Assembly (NCBI GenBank): GCA_002438805.1
Contig: DJQV01000023.1
Coordinates: 202,917 to 266,916 of the forward strand
Source: Bacteroidales bacterium UBA6377
GTDB lineage: Bacteria > Bacteroidota > Bacteroidia > Bacteroidales > UBA932
Direction of reading: 5' to 3'
Length of the DNA: 64,000 bases
Shown here in pieces: positions 1 to 8,108 of the stretch (within the stretch, counting starts at the first letter, position 1; every line of letters starts with the position of its first letter). The notes below the pieces were generated by a model that was not told where the DNA came from, did not search any database, and saw only the letters and a program-made list of their open reading frames with translations. The position numbers were made by a program, and so were the translations under genes.

Positions 1-714
1 CCGAGCCGCTCGATAATCAACATCCCGTTCTACGTCAGCCGTGGTTACGTGGTCTTCGTGCCTGACATCGTCTACAAGGACGGACACCCGGGGGAGAGTG
101 CCTACAACTGCATCTGTTCGGGTGCTGAGGCCATGTGCGCGCAGTTCGGCTTTATCGACAAGTCGAAGATGGGAATCCAGGGCCAGAGTTGGGGCGGATA
201 TCAGACGGCCTACCTTGTCACCCGTACGGACATGTTCGCTGCGGCGGGAGCCGGAGCTCCTGTGGGCAACATGACCAGCGCCTACGGCGGAATCCGTTGG
301 GAGTCAGGCAACAGCCGCATCAGCCAGTACGAGCACGGGCAGAGCCGTATCGGCAAGACCCTTTGGGATGAAGGCGGACTGGATCTCTACATCGAGAACT
401 CCCCGGTGTTCTTCGCGCCGAAAGTCAAAACCCCTGTCCTCATCATGCACAACGATGCCGACGGCGCTGTGCCATGGTACCAGGGCATAGAGTTCTTCAT
501 GTCTCTCCGCCGCCTCGGGAAACCGGCATGGCTGCTTGAATACAACGACGAGGCCCACAACCTCAAGGAGCGGCGCAACTGCAAGGACCTCTCCCGCAGG
601 CTTCAACAGTTCTTCGATTACTATCTGCAGGGCGCTCCTGAGCCTGCCTGGATGAAGACGGGCATCCCTCACCAGCGCAAGGGCAGCTACTTCGGCTTCG
701 AGCCGGCAGAATAA
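1..714 (+). CDS. S9 family (prolyl oligopeptidase-type) serine peptidase, C-terminal part
   Basis: The 5' end lies before the window; the visible 237 codons form an alpha/beta-hydrolase peptidase domain (PF00326 type). The nucleophile elbow reads GQSWGGY, the probable Asp is in HNDADGAVP and the probable His in NDEAHNL, so the Ser-Asp-His triad is complete and correctly ordered. S9 peptidases cut short peptides, often after proline or at dipeptidyl positions; in Bacteroidales many are secreted to the periplasm. The missing N-terminal part would hold the beta-propeller and any signal peptide, so substrate class and location cannot be told. A strong terminator follows the stop codon. Family is certain, subfamily is not. 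Confidence 0.9.
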   Translation, partial: PSRSIINIPFYVSRGYVVFVPDIVYKDGHPGESAYNCICSGAEAMCAQFGFIDKSKMGIQGQSWGGYQTAYLVTRTDMFAAAGAGAPVGNMTSAYGGIRWESGNSRISQYEHGQSRIGKTLWDEGGLDLYIENSPVFFAPKVKTPVLIMHNDADGAVPWYQGIEFFMSLRRLGKPAWLLEYNDEAHNLKERRNCKDLSRRLQQFFDYYLQGAPEPAWMKTGIPHQRKGSYFGFEPAE

Positions 715-734
715 CAATCGTGTTATAATGGATG

Positions 735-764
735 GGCTTGACTTTTTGGAGTCAAGCCTTTTTT
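735..764 (+). terminator. Rho-independent terminator after the S9 peptidase
   Basis: A perfect 9-bp stem (735-743 with 750-758), a six-base loop and a run of six T (759-764) follow the peptidase stop codon by 20 bases. Confidence 0.9.
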
Positions 765-1252
765 GTCCCCCATTTTCCGGTTTAACTGGACAGATTGCCA
801 TGCATCGTTGGCACCAGCCTCCGCCAAACCCGGTTTTTCGTCAATCTCGGTCATGATATCATGGGCTGCACGGGCCTCTATGGCTGGTATGCATAACCGA
901 GGGGGCCTCTCAGGGTACGTCGGTCACGCCTGACGCAACTATAACGCTACCAGTGACGGTTACTCGTGGCCGAGTTTGACGGGTTGCATCAAGCAGAGGC
1001 TGACGCGTGACGACAGTAGTAGAAATGTGCTTGTCCCGCAAAGTCGGAAAGCGACTTTCCGGAGGGTCGCGTCAGCGGCGCGGCGGAGCGTCAGCGAGAT
1101 GTCAAAGACATCGAAGCAGCGAAGACGCCCGGCGAAGGCTTGCCGAGCCGGCATGCCCCTGAAAGGGGCTGTCTGCGAAGCAGACTGGGGTTGAGAAAGC
1201 CGCGCTTGCTGCGCAAGCGCAGGGGTTTCGGGGATATGCCCCGTAAATATAG
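765..1252. other. Gene-free region, hairpin-rich in its right half
   Basis: No convincing gene lies here. The left half (765-1015) shows only short open stretches; one at about 860-975 reads as some 40 Thr/Val-rich codons with no start and may be a relic of a surface protein, but this is not supportable. The right half holds the tight-hairpin array described separately. Confidence 0.6.
1040..1242. repeat. Array of seven or more short perfect inverted repeats
   Basis: Successive small hairpins follow one another: 1045-1061 (7-bp stem, loop CGA), 1098-1112 (GATGTC, loop AAA), 1142-1152 (GCCG, loop AGC), 1155-1169 (6-bp stem, loop GAA), 1171-1185 (6-bp stem, loop GAA), 1202-1220 (7-bp stem, 5-base loop) and 1230-1242 (GGGG/CCCC). 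A 9-bp direct repeat GCGTCAGCG is at 1069-1077 and 1088-1096. The loops are tiny and the stems differ in sequence, so this is neither a CRISPR nor a simple tandem repeat. It sits beside the 3' end of tRNA-Leu. Function unknown; it could be an interspersed palindromic element or a structured 3' region of the tRNA transcript. Confidence 0.7.
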
Positions 1253-1337
1253 TGCCTCGGATGAGACTCGAACTCACACGGACATTGCTGTCCAAGGGAT
1301 TTTAAGTCCCTCGTGTCTACCATTCCACCACCAAGGC
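1253..1337 (-). tRNA. tRNA-Leu(TAA)
   Basis: The minus strand folds as an 85-base class II tRNA. The acceptor stem pairs GCCTTGG with CCGAGGC, the anticodon stem AGGGA/TCCCT closes the loop CTTAAAA (anticodon TAA), a long variable arm follows, and the T-loop TTCGAGT is normal. The discriminator is A and CCA is not encoded. It lies 24 bases downstream of rodA on the same strand but has its own -7 box. Confidence 0.95.
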
Positions 1338-1344
1338 ATCTTCG

Positions 1345-1352
1345 CAAAGATA
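1345..1352 (-). promoter_or_regulatory. -7 box of the tRNA-Leu promoter
   Basis: TATCTTTG on the minus strand matches TAnnTTTG and ends 8 bases before the tRNA 5' end. No well-spaced -33 TTTG is visible. Confidence 0.6.
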
Positions 1353-1361
1353 CGCAAAAAA

Positions 1362-2669
1362 CTAAAAATATTTCTTCTCCTGCCTGTTGAGCGCCAGGAA
1401 AATGAAGATCATCATCGAGAACGACAGCAGCGAAGACCCTCCGTAACTGAGCATCGGCAGCGGAATCCCGATTACCGGCATCAGCCCTATGGTCATTCCG
1501 ATATTGATGAAAAGGTGCATGAAAAGACATGCAGCCACGCAGTAGCCGTAGATCCGCGTAAACGCCTCCCGGCTTTTTTCCGCATCGCTTATCAGCCTGT
1601 ATATCAGAAAGACATAAAGCAGGATAAGCCCCAGACACCCCATAAAACCGCATTCCTCTCCGATGGTGCAGAATATGAAGTCCGTGCTCTGCTCTGGCAC
1701 GAAGCCGTAGGTGGTTTGTGTCCCGTTGAGGAAACCCTTGCCGGTCAACCCGCCGGATCCGATCGCAATCATAGACTGCCTGACATTGTACCCCACCCCG
1801 GAAGGATCCTCCTTCAAGCCCAGCAGCACCTCAATCCTCTTGCGCTGATGATCCTGAAGCACATCGTTGAAAAGAAAATCAGTGGCGAAGATCAATGTGA
1901 CCCCGGCGCAGAGCACTGCCAATGTTCGCAGGACATGCTCCATCCTCAGCCCGCGTCCCCTTCTGAAACCCGAGCCGCGTAGAAAAAACACAGTGCACAG
2001 CAGGGCAAGAAATCCCGCCGCCACCCACCATGGTGCTGTCAGAGTCAGTATGAACAGCAGTATCGCCGATCCGAGGAAGATGAACCACCACCCCGAAAAT
2101 CCCTCACGGTAGAGGACGAAAATATAGCCGACATACACCAGGGCCGACCCCGTCTCGCTTTCCCCTAGGATGGCCAGCATCGGAAGGCCTATAATCACCG
2201 CCACTGTCAGAAAACCTTTTCTCGAAGCCAGACGGAAACCCTGCCGGCTCATCACCAGCGCCAGCATCAGTGAAGTTGTGATCTTCGACACCTCCGCGGG
2301 CTGGAACTTCACCGGACCGAACTCAAACCACGAGTGCGAGCCCTTGACATCCTTGCTGACGAAAATCACCAGCACCAGGAGGAAAAACACCACCACATAA
2401 GTCACAGGCGCGACCGCCTCCCACAGCCGAGGGTTGACCGCGAACAGAATCAGCGCGTCAAATACCAGGGCGACTCCTATCCAGGCGAACTGCTTGCCGC
2501 TCCGGCAGCTCAAGTCGAATATCGATGATGGCTCCGTGGAGTGGACGGAGGCGTAGATGCTTACCCACCCTATCAGCACCAGGGCCAGATAGCACAAGAC
2601 GAGTTTCCAGTCGACGGTCTGCCGAAGGTTTCTCTCAAATGGCCGGTTTCCTGTGTTGAATATGCCCAT
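1362..2669 (-). CDS. rodA: RodA, SEDS-family peptidoglycan glycosyltransferase
   Basis: This 435-residue polytopic membrane protein of the FtsW/RodA/SpoVE (SEDS) family polymerises lipid II glycan chains for lateral wall growth, working with PBP2. Many hydrophobic segments run through the whole length, and the family's C-terminal signature is present (GLMPVIGIPLPMLSYGGSS), as is the upstream VRQSMIAIGSGGLTGKG stretch. The start MGIFNTGNRPF is two bases after the mrdA stop, so it is the last gene of the mreB-mreC-mreD-mrdA-rodA operon. RodA rather than FtsW is chosen because of the mre/mrdA neighbours; no division genes are present. Confidence 0.96.
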   Translation of the reverse strand: MGIFNTGNRPFERNLRQTVDWKLVLCYLALVLIGWVSIYASVHSTEPSSIFDLSCRSGKQFAWIGVALVFDALILFAVNPRLWEAVAPVTYVVVFFLLVLVIFVSKDVKGSHSWFEFGPVKFQPAEVSKITTSLMLALVMSRQGFRLASRKGFLTVAVIIGLPMLAILGESETGSALVYVGYIFVLYREGFSGWWFIFLGSAILLFILTLTAPWWVAAGFLALLCTVFFLRGSGFRRGRGLRMEHVLRTLAVLCAGVTLIFATDFLFNDVLQDHQRKRIEVLLGLKEDPSGVGYNVRQSMIAIGSGGLTGKGFLNGTQTTYGFVPEQSTDFIFCTIGEECGFMGCLGLILLYVFLIYRLISDAEKSREAFTRIYGYCVAACLFMHLFINIGMTIGLMPVIGIPLPMLSYGGSSLLSFSMMIFIFLALNRQEKKYF

Positions 2670-2671
2670 GT

Positions 2672-4495
2672 TCAGAAGAATCTTGTCGTGAGAAGTCTGT
2701 CTTCAAGGTACTTTCGCTGCGCGGAGATTTCCCCGTTGAGATACATCTCAAGCATCAGCGAAGCTACCGGAAGAGCCCAAGTGGCCCCGAACCCGGCGTT
2801 TTCCACATAGGCGGCGACGGCTATCTTCGGGTTGTCCTTGGGTGCGAAGCAGATGAATACGGAGTTGTCCTTGCCGTGCGGATTCTGGGCGGTGCCGGTC
2901 TTTCCGCACACGTCAAGCCCCGGTATCGCTGCCGCACGGGCCGTCATACCGGCAGAACCTCCCCCGTTGACCGCCATATACATCCCCTCTACGGCCACAT
3001 TGAAATATGATGTGTCCACTTTGGTGTACTGCCTCTCATGGAAACGGCTGTCGATAGTCACCCCGTCGGAGTCCTTGACGATATGCGGGATGTAGTAGAA
3101 TCCCCTGTTGGCCATGATGGCCGCGAGGTTGGCAATCTGCAGCGGGGTGGCGCCAATCTCCCCCTGTCCGATGGACAGGGAAACTACAGTCTGGAACCTC
3201 CAACGCCCTTCCCCGTAGACGCGGTTGTAATATTTGGCGGATGGGATGTTTCCTCCGAGTTCCGACGGGAAGTCGCTCCCGAGCTTGTGCCCGAAGCCGA
3301 AACTCATCACATAGTCCCGCCATGTGTCGAGGGCCTCGGCCGTGCTGGAATAGGCCTTGTTCTCCAGGATATTGCGCATCACGTAGCAGAAGTAGCCGTT
3401 GCATGAGGTCGCGATCGCGTCCTTGAACTGGAGAGGGGAGGAGTGGGCGTGGCAGCCGAGCTTGTGGTTGCCGCTATAGTAATAACCTCCGTTGCACGGG
3501 TATGAATACGAGGGCTTGAGCACCCCTTCCTGAAGCCCGATGAGACCGTTGACCAGCTTGAATACCGACCCCGGCGGGTAGGAAGCCATCACGGTCCTGT
3601 TGAACATCGGCTTGCGCGGGTTGCGGGCTATCTCCCCGTAGTGCTTGCCGATGTCGGAGAGTATGTCCACATCGATCCCGGGGCTTGAGACCATGGCGAG
3701 GATCTCGCCGGTCGATGGCTCTATGGCCACCACGGATCCGACCTTGCCCTCCATGAGCCTCTGTCCGTATTGCTGGAGATGCGCGTCAATCGTGGAGACG
3801 ATGTCCTTGCCCGGGACTGCGGCTTTGTCCTCGCGGCCGTCCTGGTATGCGTCCTGAAGGCGGTTGCGGGAGTCTCTGAGGAAAATATGGTAACCTTTCA
3901 CGCCCTTCAGGCTGTCCTCCATGGCCGCTTCCAGCCCCGTGCGCCCCACATAGTCTCCGGACTTGTATTCGGGATGCTTCTTGATGTAGTCCGCGTCCAC
4001 CTCGGAGATATAGCCCAGAAGGTTGCCGCCCGCGTTGAACGGGTACTCCCTGACGCTTCTCATCTGAGCCCTGAAGCCCGGGAAGAGGTATTCCAGCTCC
4101 GCGAACTTCTGGTAAGTCTCGGGCGGGACCTGCTTGAGGAATGTCTGGGTCTGGTAGCCGATGCGGCTGCGGTAGGTGCGGTAATAGTTCATCTTGCTCC
4201 GCACATAAGCCACGCTCGTGTCAAGTGCGGCGGCAAGCGCCACCGTGTCGAGCTGCTTGACGTCACGCGGAGTGACGAGTATGTCATAGCACACGGCGTT
4301 GCCTACCAGGATCTCCCCGTTGCGGTCGTAAATCACTCCCCGCGGCGGGTAGATGGTGGCGTAGACCATGGAGTTGTTGGAGGCGTCCTTCTTGTATTCG
4401 TCGTTGATTATCTGGATGTAGAAGAGTCTGGCCAGCAGTATCAAGGCGGCTGCGGCCAGTCCGATGAGGAGCTTGTTTTTGCGGTTTATCTCCAT
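2672..4495 (-). CDS. mrdA: Penicillin-binding protein 2 (elongation transpeptidase)
   Basis: This class B PBP of 607 residues has an N-terminal membrane anchor (about residues 7-30), a PBP dimerisation domain starting at the IYPPRGVIYDRNG motif (48-60), and a C-terminal transpeptidase domain. The active-site motifs are all visible: SVFK at 310-313, SCN at 364-366 and KTGT at 532-535. It cross-links peptidoglycan during elongation as partner of RodA, which is the next gene. The start overlaps the end of mreD by 10 bases, implying translational coupling. Beta-lactams would acylate Ser310. Confidence 0.97.
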   Translation of the reverse strand: MEINRKNKLLIGLAAAALILLARLFYIQIINDEYKKDASNNSMVYATIYPPRGVIYDRNGEILVGNAVCYDILVTPRDVKQLDTVALAAALDTSVAYVRSKMNYYRTYRSRIGYQTQTFLKQVPPETYQKFAELEYLFPGFRAQMRSVREYPFNAGGNLLGYISEVDADYIKKHPEYKSGDYVGRTGLEAAMEDSLKGVKGYHIFLRDSRNRLQDAYQDGREDKAAVPGKDIVSTIDAHLQQYGQRLMEGKVGSVVAIEPSTGEILAMVSSPGIDVDILSDIGKHYGEIARNPRKPMFNRTVMASYPPGSVFKLVNGLIGLQEGVLKPSYSYPCNGGYYYSGNHKLGCHAHSSPLQFKDAIATSCNGYFCYVMRNILENKAYSSTAEALDTWRDYVMSFGFGHKLGSDFPSELGGNIPSAKYYNRVYGEGRWRFQTVVSLSIGQGEIGATPLQIANLAAIMANRGFYYIPHIVKDSDGVTIDSRFHERQYTKVDTSYFNVAVEGMYMAVNGGGSAGMTARAAAIPGLDVCGKTGTAQNPHGKDNSVFICFAPKDNPKIAVAAYVENAGFGATWALPVASLMLEMYLNGEISAQRKYLEDRLLTTRFF

Positions 4496-5007
4496 CTTCT
4501 CCCGGTGTCAGGGCAGAGCAGGTCTGCGAGGGGGAGAGATATCGCCGTGCTCAGGGCGAGCGAGGCGAGAAACTTCGCCGCCATGGCCCACAGCGGGCTG
4601 GTGCCTGCGCTGTCGGCGATGATGTAAATCAGCAGGAAGAGGGCGTTGGCGAGCATGTCCGCGATCAGCATCTTGTTTTTCCCAAGACGCTTGGAGGAGA
4701 CATCCTCACTTCGGGAGAGGAGTTCGCCGCCGAAGACGAGTTTCAGGATGGGGCGGCGCAGAAAGGCCACCGGCACCAATGCGAGGATCGTCAGACCTAA
4801 GGGGCCCGCGACGAGAAAATCGGCGGCGAATCCGGAGGCGAAAGCTATGAGGAGAGTGGTGTTCACACTGCACCCGAGCGGCAGGCAGAGAATCATCACC
4901 GGCAGGATGGCGACCATCAGCAGAGGCGTGAAATTGAAATAATTCCACAGCAGTATCTGGGCTGAGAGCAGCAGGAGGTATTTGATGGTGAAATTCCAGT
5001 GTTTCAT
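4486..5007 (-). CDS. mreD: Rod shape-determining protein MreD
   Basis: A small inner-membrane protein of 173 residues with about five hydrophobic segments (for example YLLLLSAQILLWNYF and FLLIYIIADSAG) and little soluble sequence. MreD proteins are poorly conserved, so the call rests mainly on size, topology and the position between mreC (two bases upstream) and mrdA (10-base overlap). It is thought to bridge MreC and the elongation synthases in the membrane. Confidence 0.85.
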   Translation of the reverse strand: MKHWNFTIKYLLLLSAQILLWNYFNFTPLLMVAILPVMILCLPLGCSVNTTLLIAFASGFAADFLVAGPLGLTILALVPVAFLRRPILKLVFGGELLSRSEDVSSKRLGKNKMLIADMLANALFLLIYIIADSAGTSPLWAMAAKFLASLALSTAISLPLADLLCPDTGRRWR

Positions 5008-5009
5008 CT

Positions 5010-5831
5010 CTATCTGCCGTTGGCCTCAAGCGCCCTTATTTCGTCTTTGTCATCGTTTTCCGTCACGGTCACGTACCGCAGGCTCCCGAAGTCCTGGAAG
5101 AGCCGGACATCAGCCTGCTGTGATGAGCCGTCGATGAGCCTTGTCTCGCCGATTACCCCCACCGGGATGTCCGCCGGGAAAATGCTGGAGAATCCGCTTG
5201 TGCGCACAGTGTCTCCCGGGTTGATCCTGTGGTGCGGAGGGATGTCCCCGACCACCGCGCCGTCGCGGCTCTTGCCGTCCCACTTCAGGGGAGCCGTGAC
5301 ACCTTCCGACCCGTCCCCTATCCTGACGCTCACGCTGACGCTGGAGTTGATGAGCGTCAGGCCATAGGAGTAGTGCCGGTCCACGGCGCTGACCACCCCT
5401 ACGATGCCCTTGTCCGTGATTATGCCGGACTGCGGGCGTATCCCGTCTTCCGACCCCTTGTCGAGGATGATATAATTGTGGGCAGTGCCCCGGCCGACCT
5501 TGACTACGGTCGCCGGGGAATAGCGGAAGCCGTCGTGATGCCGGACTGGCATCACGGCCGCCACTGCCCCAGTGTCTCCGAGAACCCTGAGCCTCTCCTT
5601 GAGGCGGGCGTTCTCGGCTGCCAGTTCATCGTTGAGGCGGCGTGTATGGAAGTGGCTCCGTATATCCTCGCCGGCTCCCCAGAGGGCTGCCGCGGTGCGG
5701 TGCGAGATACGGTTAATCCAGATGTTCTGCATCGTGGAACTGCTTCTCAACATAGCAAGAGCAGCAACCTCCATCAGGATGAAGATTGCCGCGTTTACTA
5801 AAACCGTGGAGACTTTGCCGCCCTGTGACAT
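5010..5831 (-). CDS. mreC: Rod shape-determining protein MreC
   Basis: 273 residues: a short cytoplasmic tail, one membrane span near residues 10-28, a coiled-coil segment rich in Glu/Arg/Leu (about 62-87, RLNDELAAENARLKERLRV) and a beta-rich periplasmic domain with VKVGRGTAHNYIILDKGSEDGI, a typical MreC stretch. MreC links the cytoplasmic MreB filament to PBP2 and RodA. It follows mreB by three bases and precedes mreD by two, so the genes are co-transcribed. Confidence 0.93.
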   Translation of the reverse strand: MSQGGKVSTVLVNAAIFILMEVAALAMLRSSSTMQNIWINRISHRTAAALWGAGEDIRSHFHTRRLNDELAAENARLKERLRVLGDTGAVAAVMPVRHHDGFRYSPATVVKVGRGTAHNYIILDKGSEDGIRPQSGIITDKGIVGVVSAVDRHYSYGLTLINSSVSVSVRIGDGSEGVTAPLKWDGKSRDGAVVGDIPPHHRINPGDTVRTSGFSSIFPADIPVGVIGETRLIDGSSQQADVRLFQDFGSLRYVTVTENDDKDEIRALEANGR

Positions 5832-5834
5832 CTG

Positions 5835-6854
5835 CTACCTCATCAGGAATGAATAGGTGTCAGTGTGCTTGAGGGCTTCGCAGGTGCCTCGGGCGACTGC
5901 GTGCAGCGGATCCTCGGCCACGTGGAAATCTATGTTTACCTTGTCTTTGAACCTCTTGGCCAGGCCTCGCAGGAGCGCTCCGCCGCCGGAGAGGTATATG
6001 CCGTTTTCCACTATGTCGGCGTACAGTTCCGGAGGGGTGTTCTCCAGCACGTGCAGGATCGAGGCTTCGAGCTTGGCGATGGATTTGTCCAGGCAGTGCG
6101 CTATCTCCTGATGCGTGATGGTGGCCTCCACGGGATGGGCGGTCATCAGGTTCGGGCCGCGGACGATGAACGGGGCCGGTTCTTCCTCGTCCAGATCCGG
6201 GATTACGGCTCCTACGGCGAACTTGATCTTCTCCGCGGTGGTGTCGCCGACCTTGATGTTGTGCTGCTGACGGAGGTAGTACTGGATGTCGCTTGTGAAG
6301 ACGTCTCCGGCGACGCGGATGCTTTCCTGCTCCACCAGTCCTCCTAGAGAGATGACTGCTATCTCGGTGGTGCCGCCGCCTATGTCGACCACCATGTTGC
6401 CCTGTGGAGCCTCGACGTCAAGTCCGATGCCGAGAGCTGCCGCCATAGGTTCGAATATCAGGAACACGTCCCTGCCGCCAGCATGTTCGGTGGAGTCGCG
6501 CACCGCCCTGATCTCCACTTCGGTGGAGCCTGACGGGATGCCGACCACGACCTTGAGGTTGGGGGTGAAGAGACTGCGGTGCTTGCTGCTCACCTGCTTT
6601 ATGAAACCGCGGATCATCAGTTCCGCCGCGTGGAAGTCCGCGATGACCCCGTCCCTAAGGGGGCGGATGGTGCGGATGCCCGGGTTGACCTTGCCGTCCA
6701 TCAGCTTGGCCTGCTGCCCGAGGGCGATGCATTTGCCTGTATTGTTGTCCACTGCGATCATGCTCGGCTCGTCAAGCACTATCTGACCGTTCTGGTAGAT
6801 GACTGTGTTCGCCGTTCCGAGATCTATCGCGAGTTCTTGATTCAAAAATGCCAT
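5835..6854 (-). CDS. mreB: Actin-like rod shape protein MreB
   Basis: The 340-residue actin-fold ATPase starts at MAFLNQELAIDLGTANT, which carries the first phosphate loop (DLGTANT); the second is VVDIGGGTTEIAV and the adenosine motif is YLSGGGALLRG. MreB polymerises under the inner membrane and orients wall synthesis. An upstream in-frame start at 6929 exists but would add 25 residues unlike the family and would place the start beyond the -7 box at 6879-6886, so 6854 is chosen. First gene of the elongasome operon, divergent from ispD. Confidence 0.97.
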   Translation of the reverse strand: MAFLNQELAIDLGTANTVIYQNGQIVLDEPSMIAVDNNTGKCIALGQQAKLMDGKVNPGIRTIRPLRDGVIADFHAAELMIRGFIKQVSSKHRSLFTPNLKVVVGIPSGSTEVEIRAVRDSTEHAGGRDVFLIFEPMAAALGIGLDVEAPQGNMVVDIGGGTTEIAVISLGGLVEQESIRVAGDVFTSDIQYYLRQQHNIKVGDTTAEKIKFAVGAVIPDLDEEEPAPFIVRGPNLMTAHPVEATITHQEIAHCLDKSIAKLEASILHVLENTPPELYADIVENGIYLSGGGALLRGLAKRFKDKVNIDFHVAEDPLHAVARGTCEALKHTDTYSFLMR

Positions 6855-6878
6855 TTTTGTGCTTCTTATGTCAAAAGA

Positions 6879-6886
6879 CAAAAATA
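6879..6886 (-). promoter_or_regulatory. -7 box for the mreB operon
   Basis: TATTTTTG on the minus strand, 24 bases upstream of the mreB start codon, matches TAnnTTTG exactly. It lies back to back with the ispD box at 6910-6917. Confidence 0.65.
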
Positions 6887-6909
6887 CGAAATAAGTTCGG
6901 CATTTTTCA

Positions 6910-6917
6910 TATTTTTG
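6910..6917 (+). promoter_or_regulatory. -7 box for ispD
   Basis: TATTTTTG on the plus strand, 26 bases before the ispD ATG. Confidence 0.65.
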
Positions 6918-6943
6918 TCCTGAAAACACTTGCGAATCTGAAA

Positions 6944-7624
6944 ATGGACAGGGAGGTTTATGTCATACTTGTGGCAGGCGGGAGCGGGACCCGCATGGGG
7001 ATGCCGGTCCCCAAGCAGTTTCTCCGGATCGGAGGGAAGACGGTGCTCCAGCGCACCATCGAGCGTTTCACTGATGCTGTGCCAGGAATAAAGGTGGTCG
7101 TGGTGCTGCCCGCGCAGCATTTCAGGACATGGAAAAACATCTGCCTGTCCGACACCTTCAACTCCCCCCAGCTCCTCGTGGAGGGCGGGATAACCCGTTT
7201 CCAGTCGGTGCGCAACGCCCTTGCCAAAGTGCCGGACGGGGCGGTGGTGATGATACATGACGGTGTCCGGCCTTTTGTGGGGAAGGCTCTCATACGCAAG
7301 ATGCTTTCGATGATGGGGGAGGATTGCCGGGCTCTTATCCCCGTGATGCCGGTGACGGACACTCTCCGCTCCGCCGACCCGGCATATCCGGCTCCGGACA
7401 GGAGCCGTACCGTTGCGGTGCAGACTCCGCAGGTCTTCCTTTCCGAAGACATAAAGAAAGCCTACGCCCGCCCGTACGAACTCTGCTTCACTGATGATGC
7501 TTCAGTGGCGGAGCGTGCGGGGATGAAGGTGGATATGACGGAGGGGGAGAAGTTCAACATCAAGATAACGACTCCCGATGATCTTGTCTTCGCGGACGCT
7601 ATTCTTTCGAGGCAAGAACCTTGA
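6944..7624 (+). CDS. ispD: 2-C-methyl-D-erythritol 4-phosphate cytidylyltransferase
   Basis: The third MEP-pathway enzyme: it joins CTP and MEP to give CDP-ME for isoprenoid synthesis. The 226-residue product has the nucleotide-binding LVAGGSGTRMG at 9-19, the HDGVRPF motif and the late TDDASVAERAG motif, all usual for IspD. The ATG at 6944 is chosen because it begins the family's first beta strand and lies just after the -7 box; a further upstream start would precede the promoter. ispF (34028) and ispE (58706) are elsewhere in the window. Its last 26 bases overlap the end of the convergent lrp gene. Confidence 0.95.
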   Translation: MDREVYVILVAGGSGTRMGMPVPKQFLRIGGKTVLQRTIERFTDAVPGIKVVVVLPAQHFRTWKNICLSDTFNSPQLLVEGGITRFQSVRNALAKVPDGAVVMIHDGVRPFVGKALIRKMLSMMGEDCRALIPVMPVTDTLRSADPAYPAPDRSRTVAVQTPQVFLSEDIKKAYARPYELCFTDDASVAERAGMKVDMTEGEKFNIKITTPDDLVFADAILSRQEP

Positions 7625-8102
7625 AGCTTGTCCCGTTGTAGTCCTTGACCCAGATCTCGCGCTCGAATGACTGGTCGAGGGAAATCATGGTGTCGGTGGA
7701 CTGGACATAAGGTATCCTCTGGATGGTGTTGATGAGGATATTCATAAGATGTTCGTTGTCAAAGCAATACACCTTAAGGAAAAGTGCCGCTTTGCCGGTG
7801 ATGAAGTGACACTCCACGATTTCGGGCACGTGCTTGAGTGCGGCCACGACATCCGGGTACTTGTTGTCTTCCGACAGGCAGACGCTGATGAAAGCGCAGA
7901 CATTGAGGCCTATTGCCCCGGGTTTGATTACCATGCGGGAACCTGAGATGATCCCGTTGTTTTCCATTTTCTTTACTCTCTGATGTACAGCCGCCCCCGA
8001 GATGTTGCATTCGCGGGCGATTTCCAGAAAGGGCATCCTCGCATTGTTGACCAGATAGGAGAGGATCCTTCTGTCGATTTCATCAATCTGATAGTTAGCC
8101 AT
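7599..8102 (-). CDS. Lrp/AsnC family transcriptional regulator
   Basis: 167 residues: an N-terminal AsnC-type helix-turn-helix (about 5-60, with LEIARECNISGAAVHQRVKK) and a C-terminal RAM ligand-binding/dimerisation domain (about 65-150). Family members sense amino acids and act as local or global regulators. It is six bases downstream of topA on the same strand, so it is probably co-transcribed with it. The target genes cannot be told from the sequence. The end overlaps ispD by 26 bases on the opposite strand. Confidence 0.93.
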   Translation of the reverse strand: MANYQIDEIDRRILSYLVNNARMPFLEIARECNISGAAVHQRVKKMENNGIISGSRMVIKPGAIGLNVCAFISVCLSEDNKYPDVVAALKHVPEIVECHFITGKAALFLKVYCFDNEHLMNILINTIQRIPYVQSTDTMISLDQSFEREIWVKDYNGTSFKVLASKE

Positions 8103-8108
8103 ATAAGT

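Noticed and set aside
860..975. Thr/Val-rich open stretch resembling a surface-protein fragment
   Set aside because: About 40 codons, no start codon and no domain; too short to call a pseudogene.
976..1295. Arg-rich open frames in the hairpin array
   Set aside because: They run through palindromes and into tRNA-Leu, with composition unlike the true genes.
3770..4627. 285-codon frame antisense to mrdA and mreD
   Set aside because: The sense strand encodes PBP2 with complete motifs; no promoter or family supports the antisense frame.
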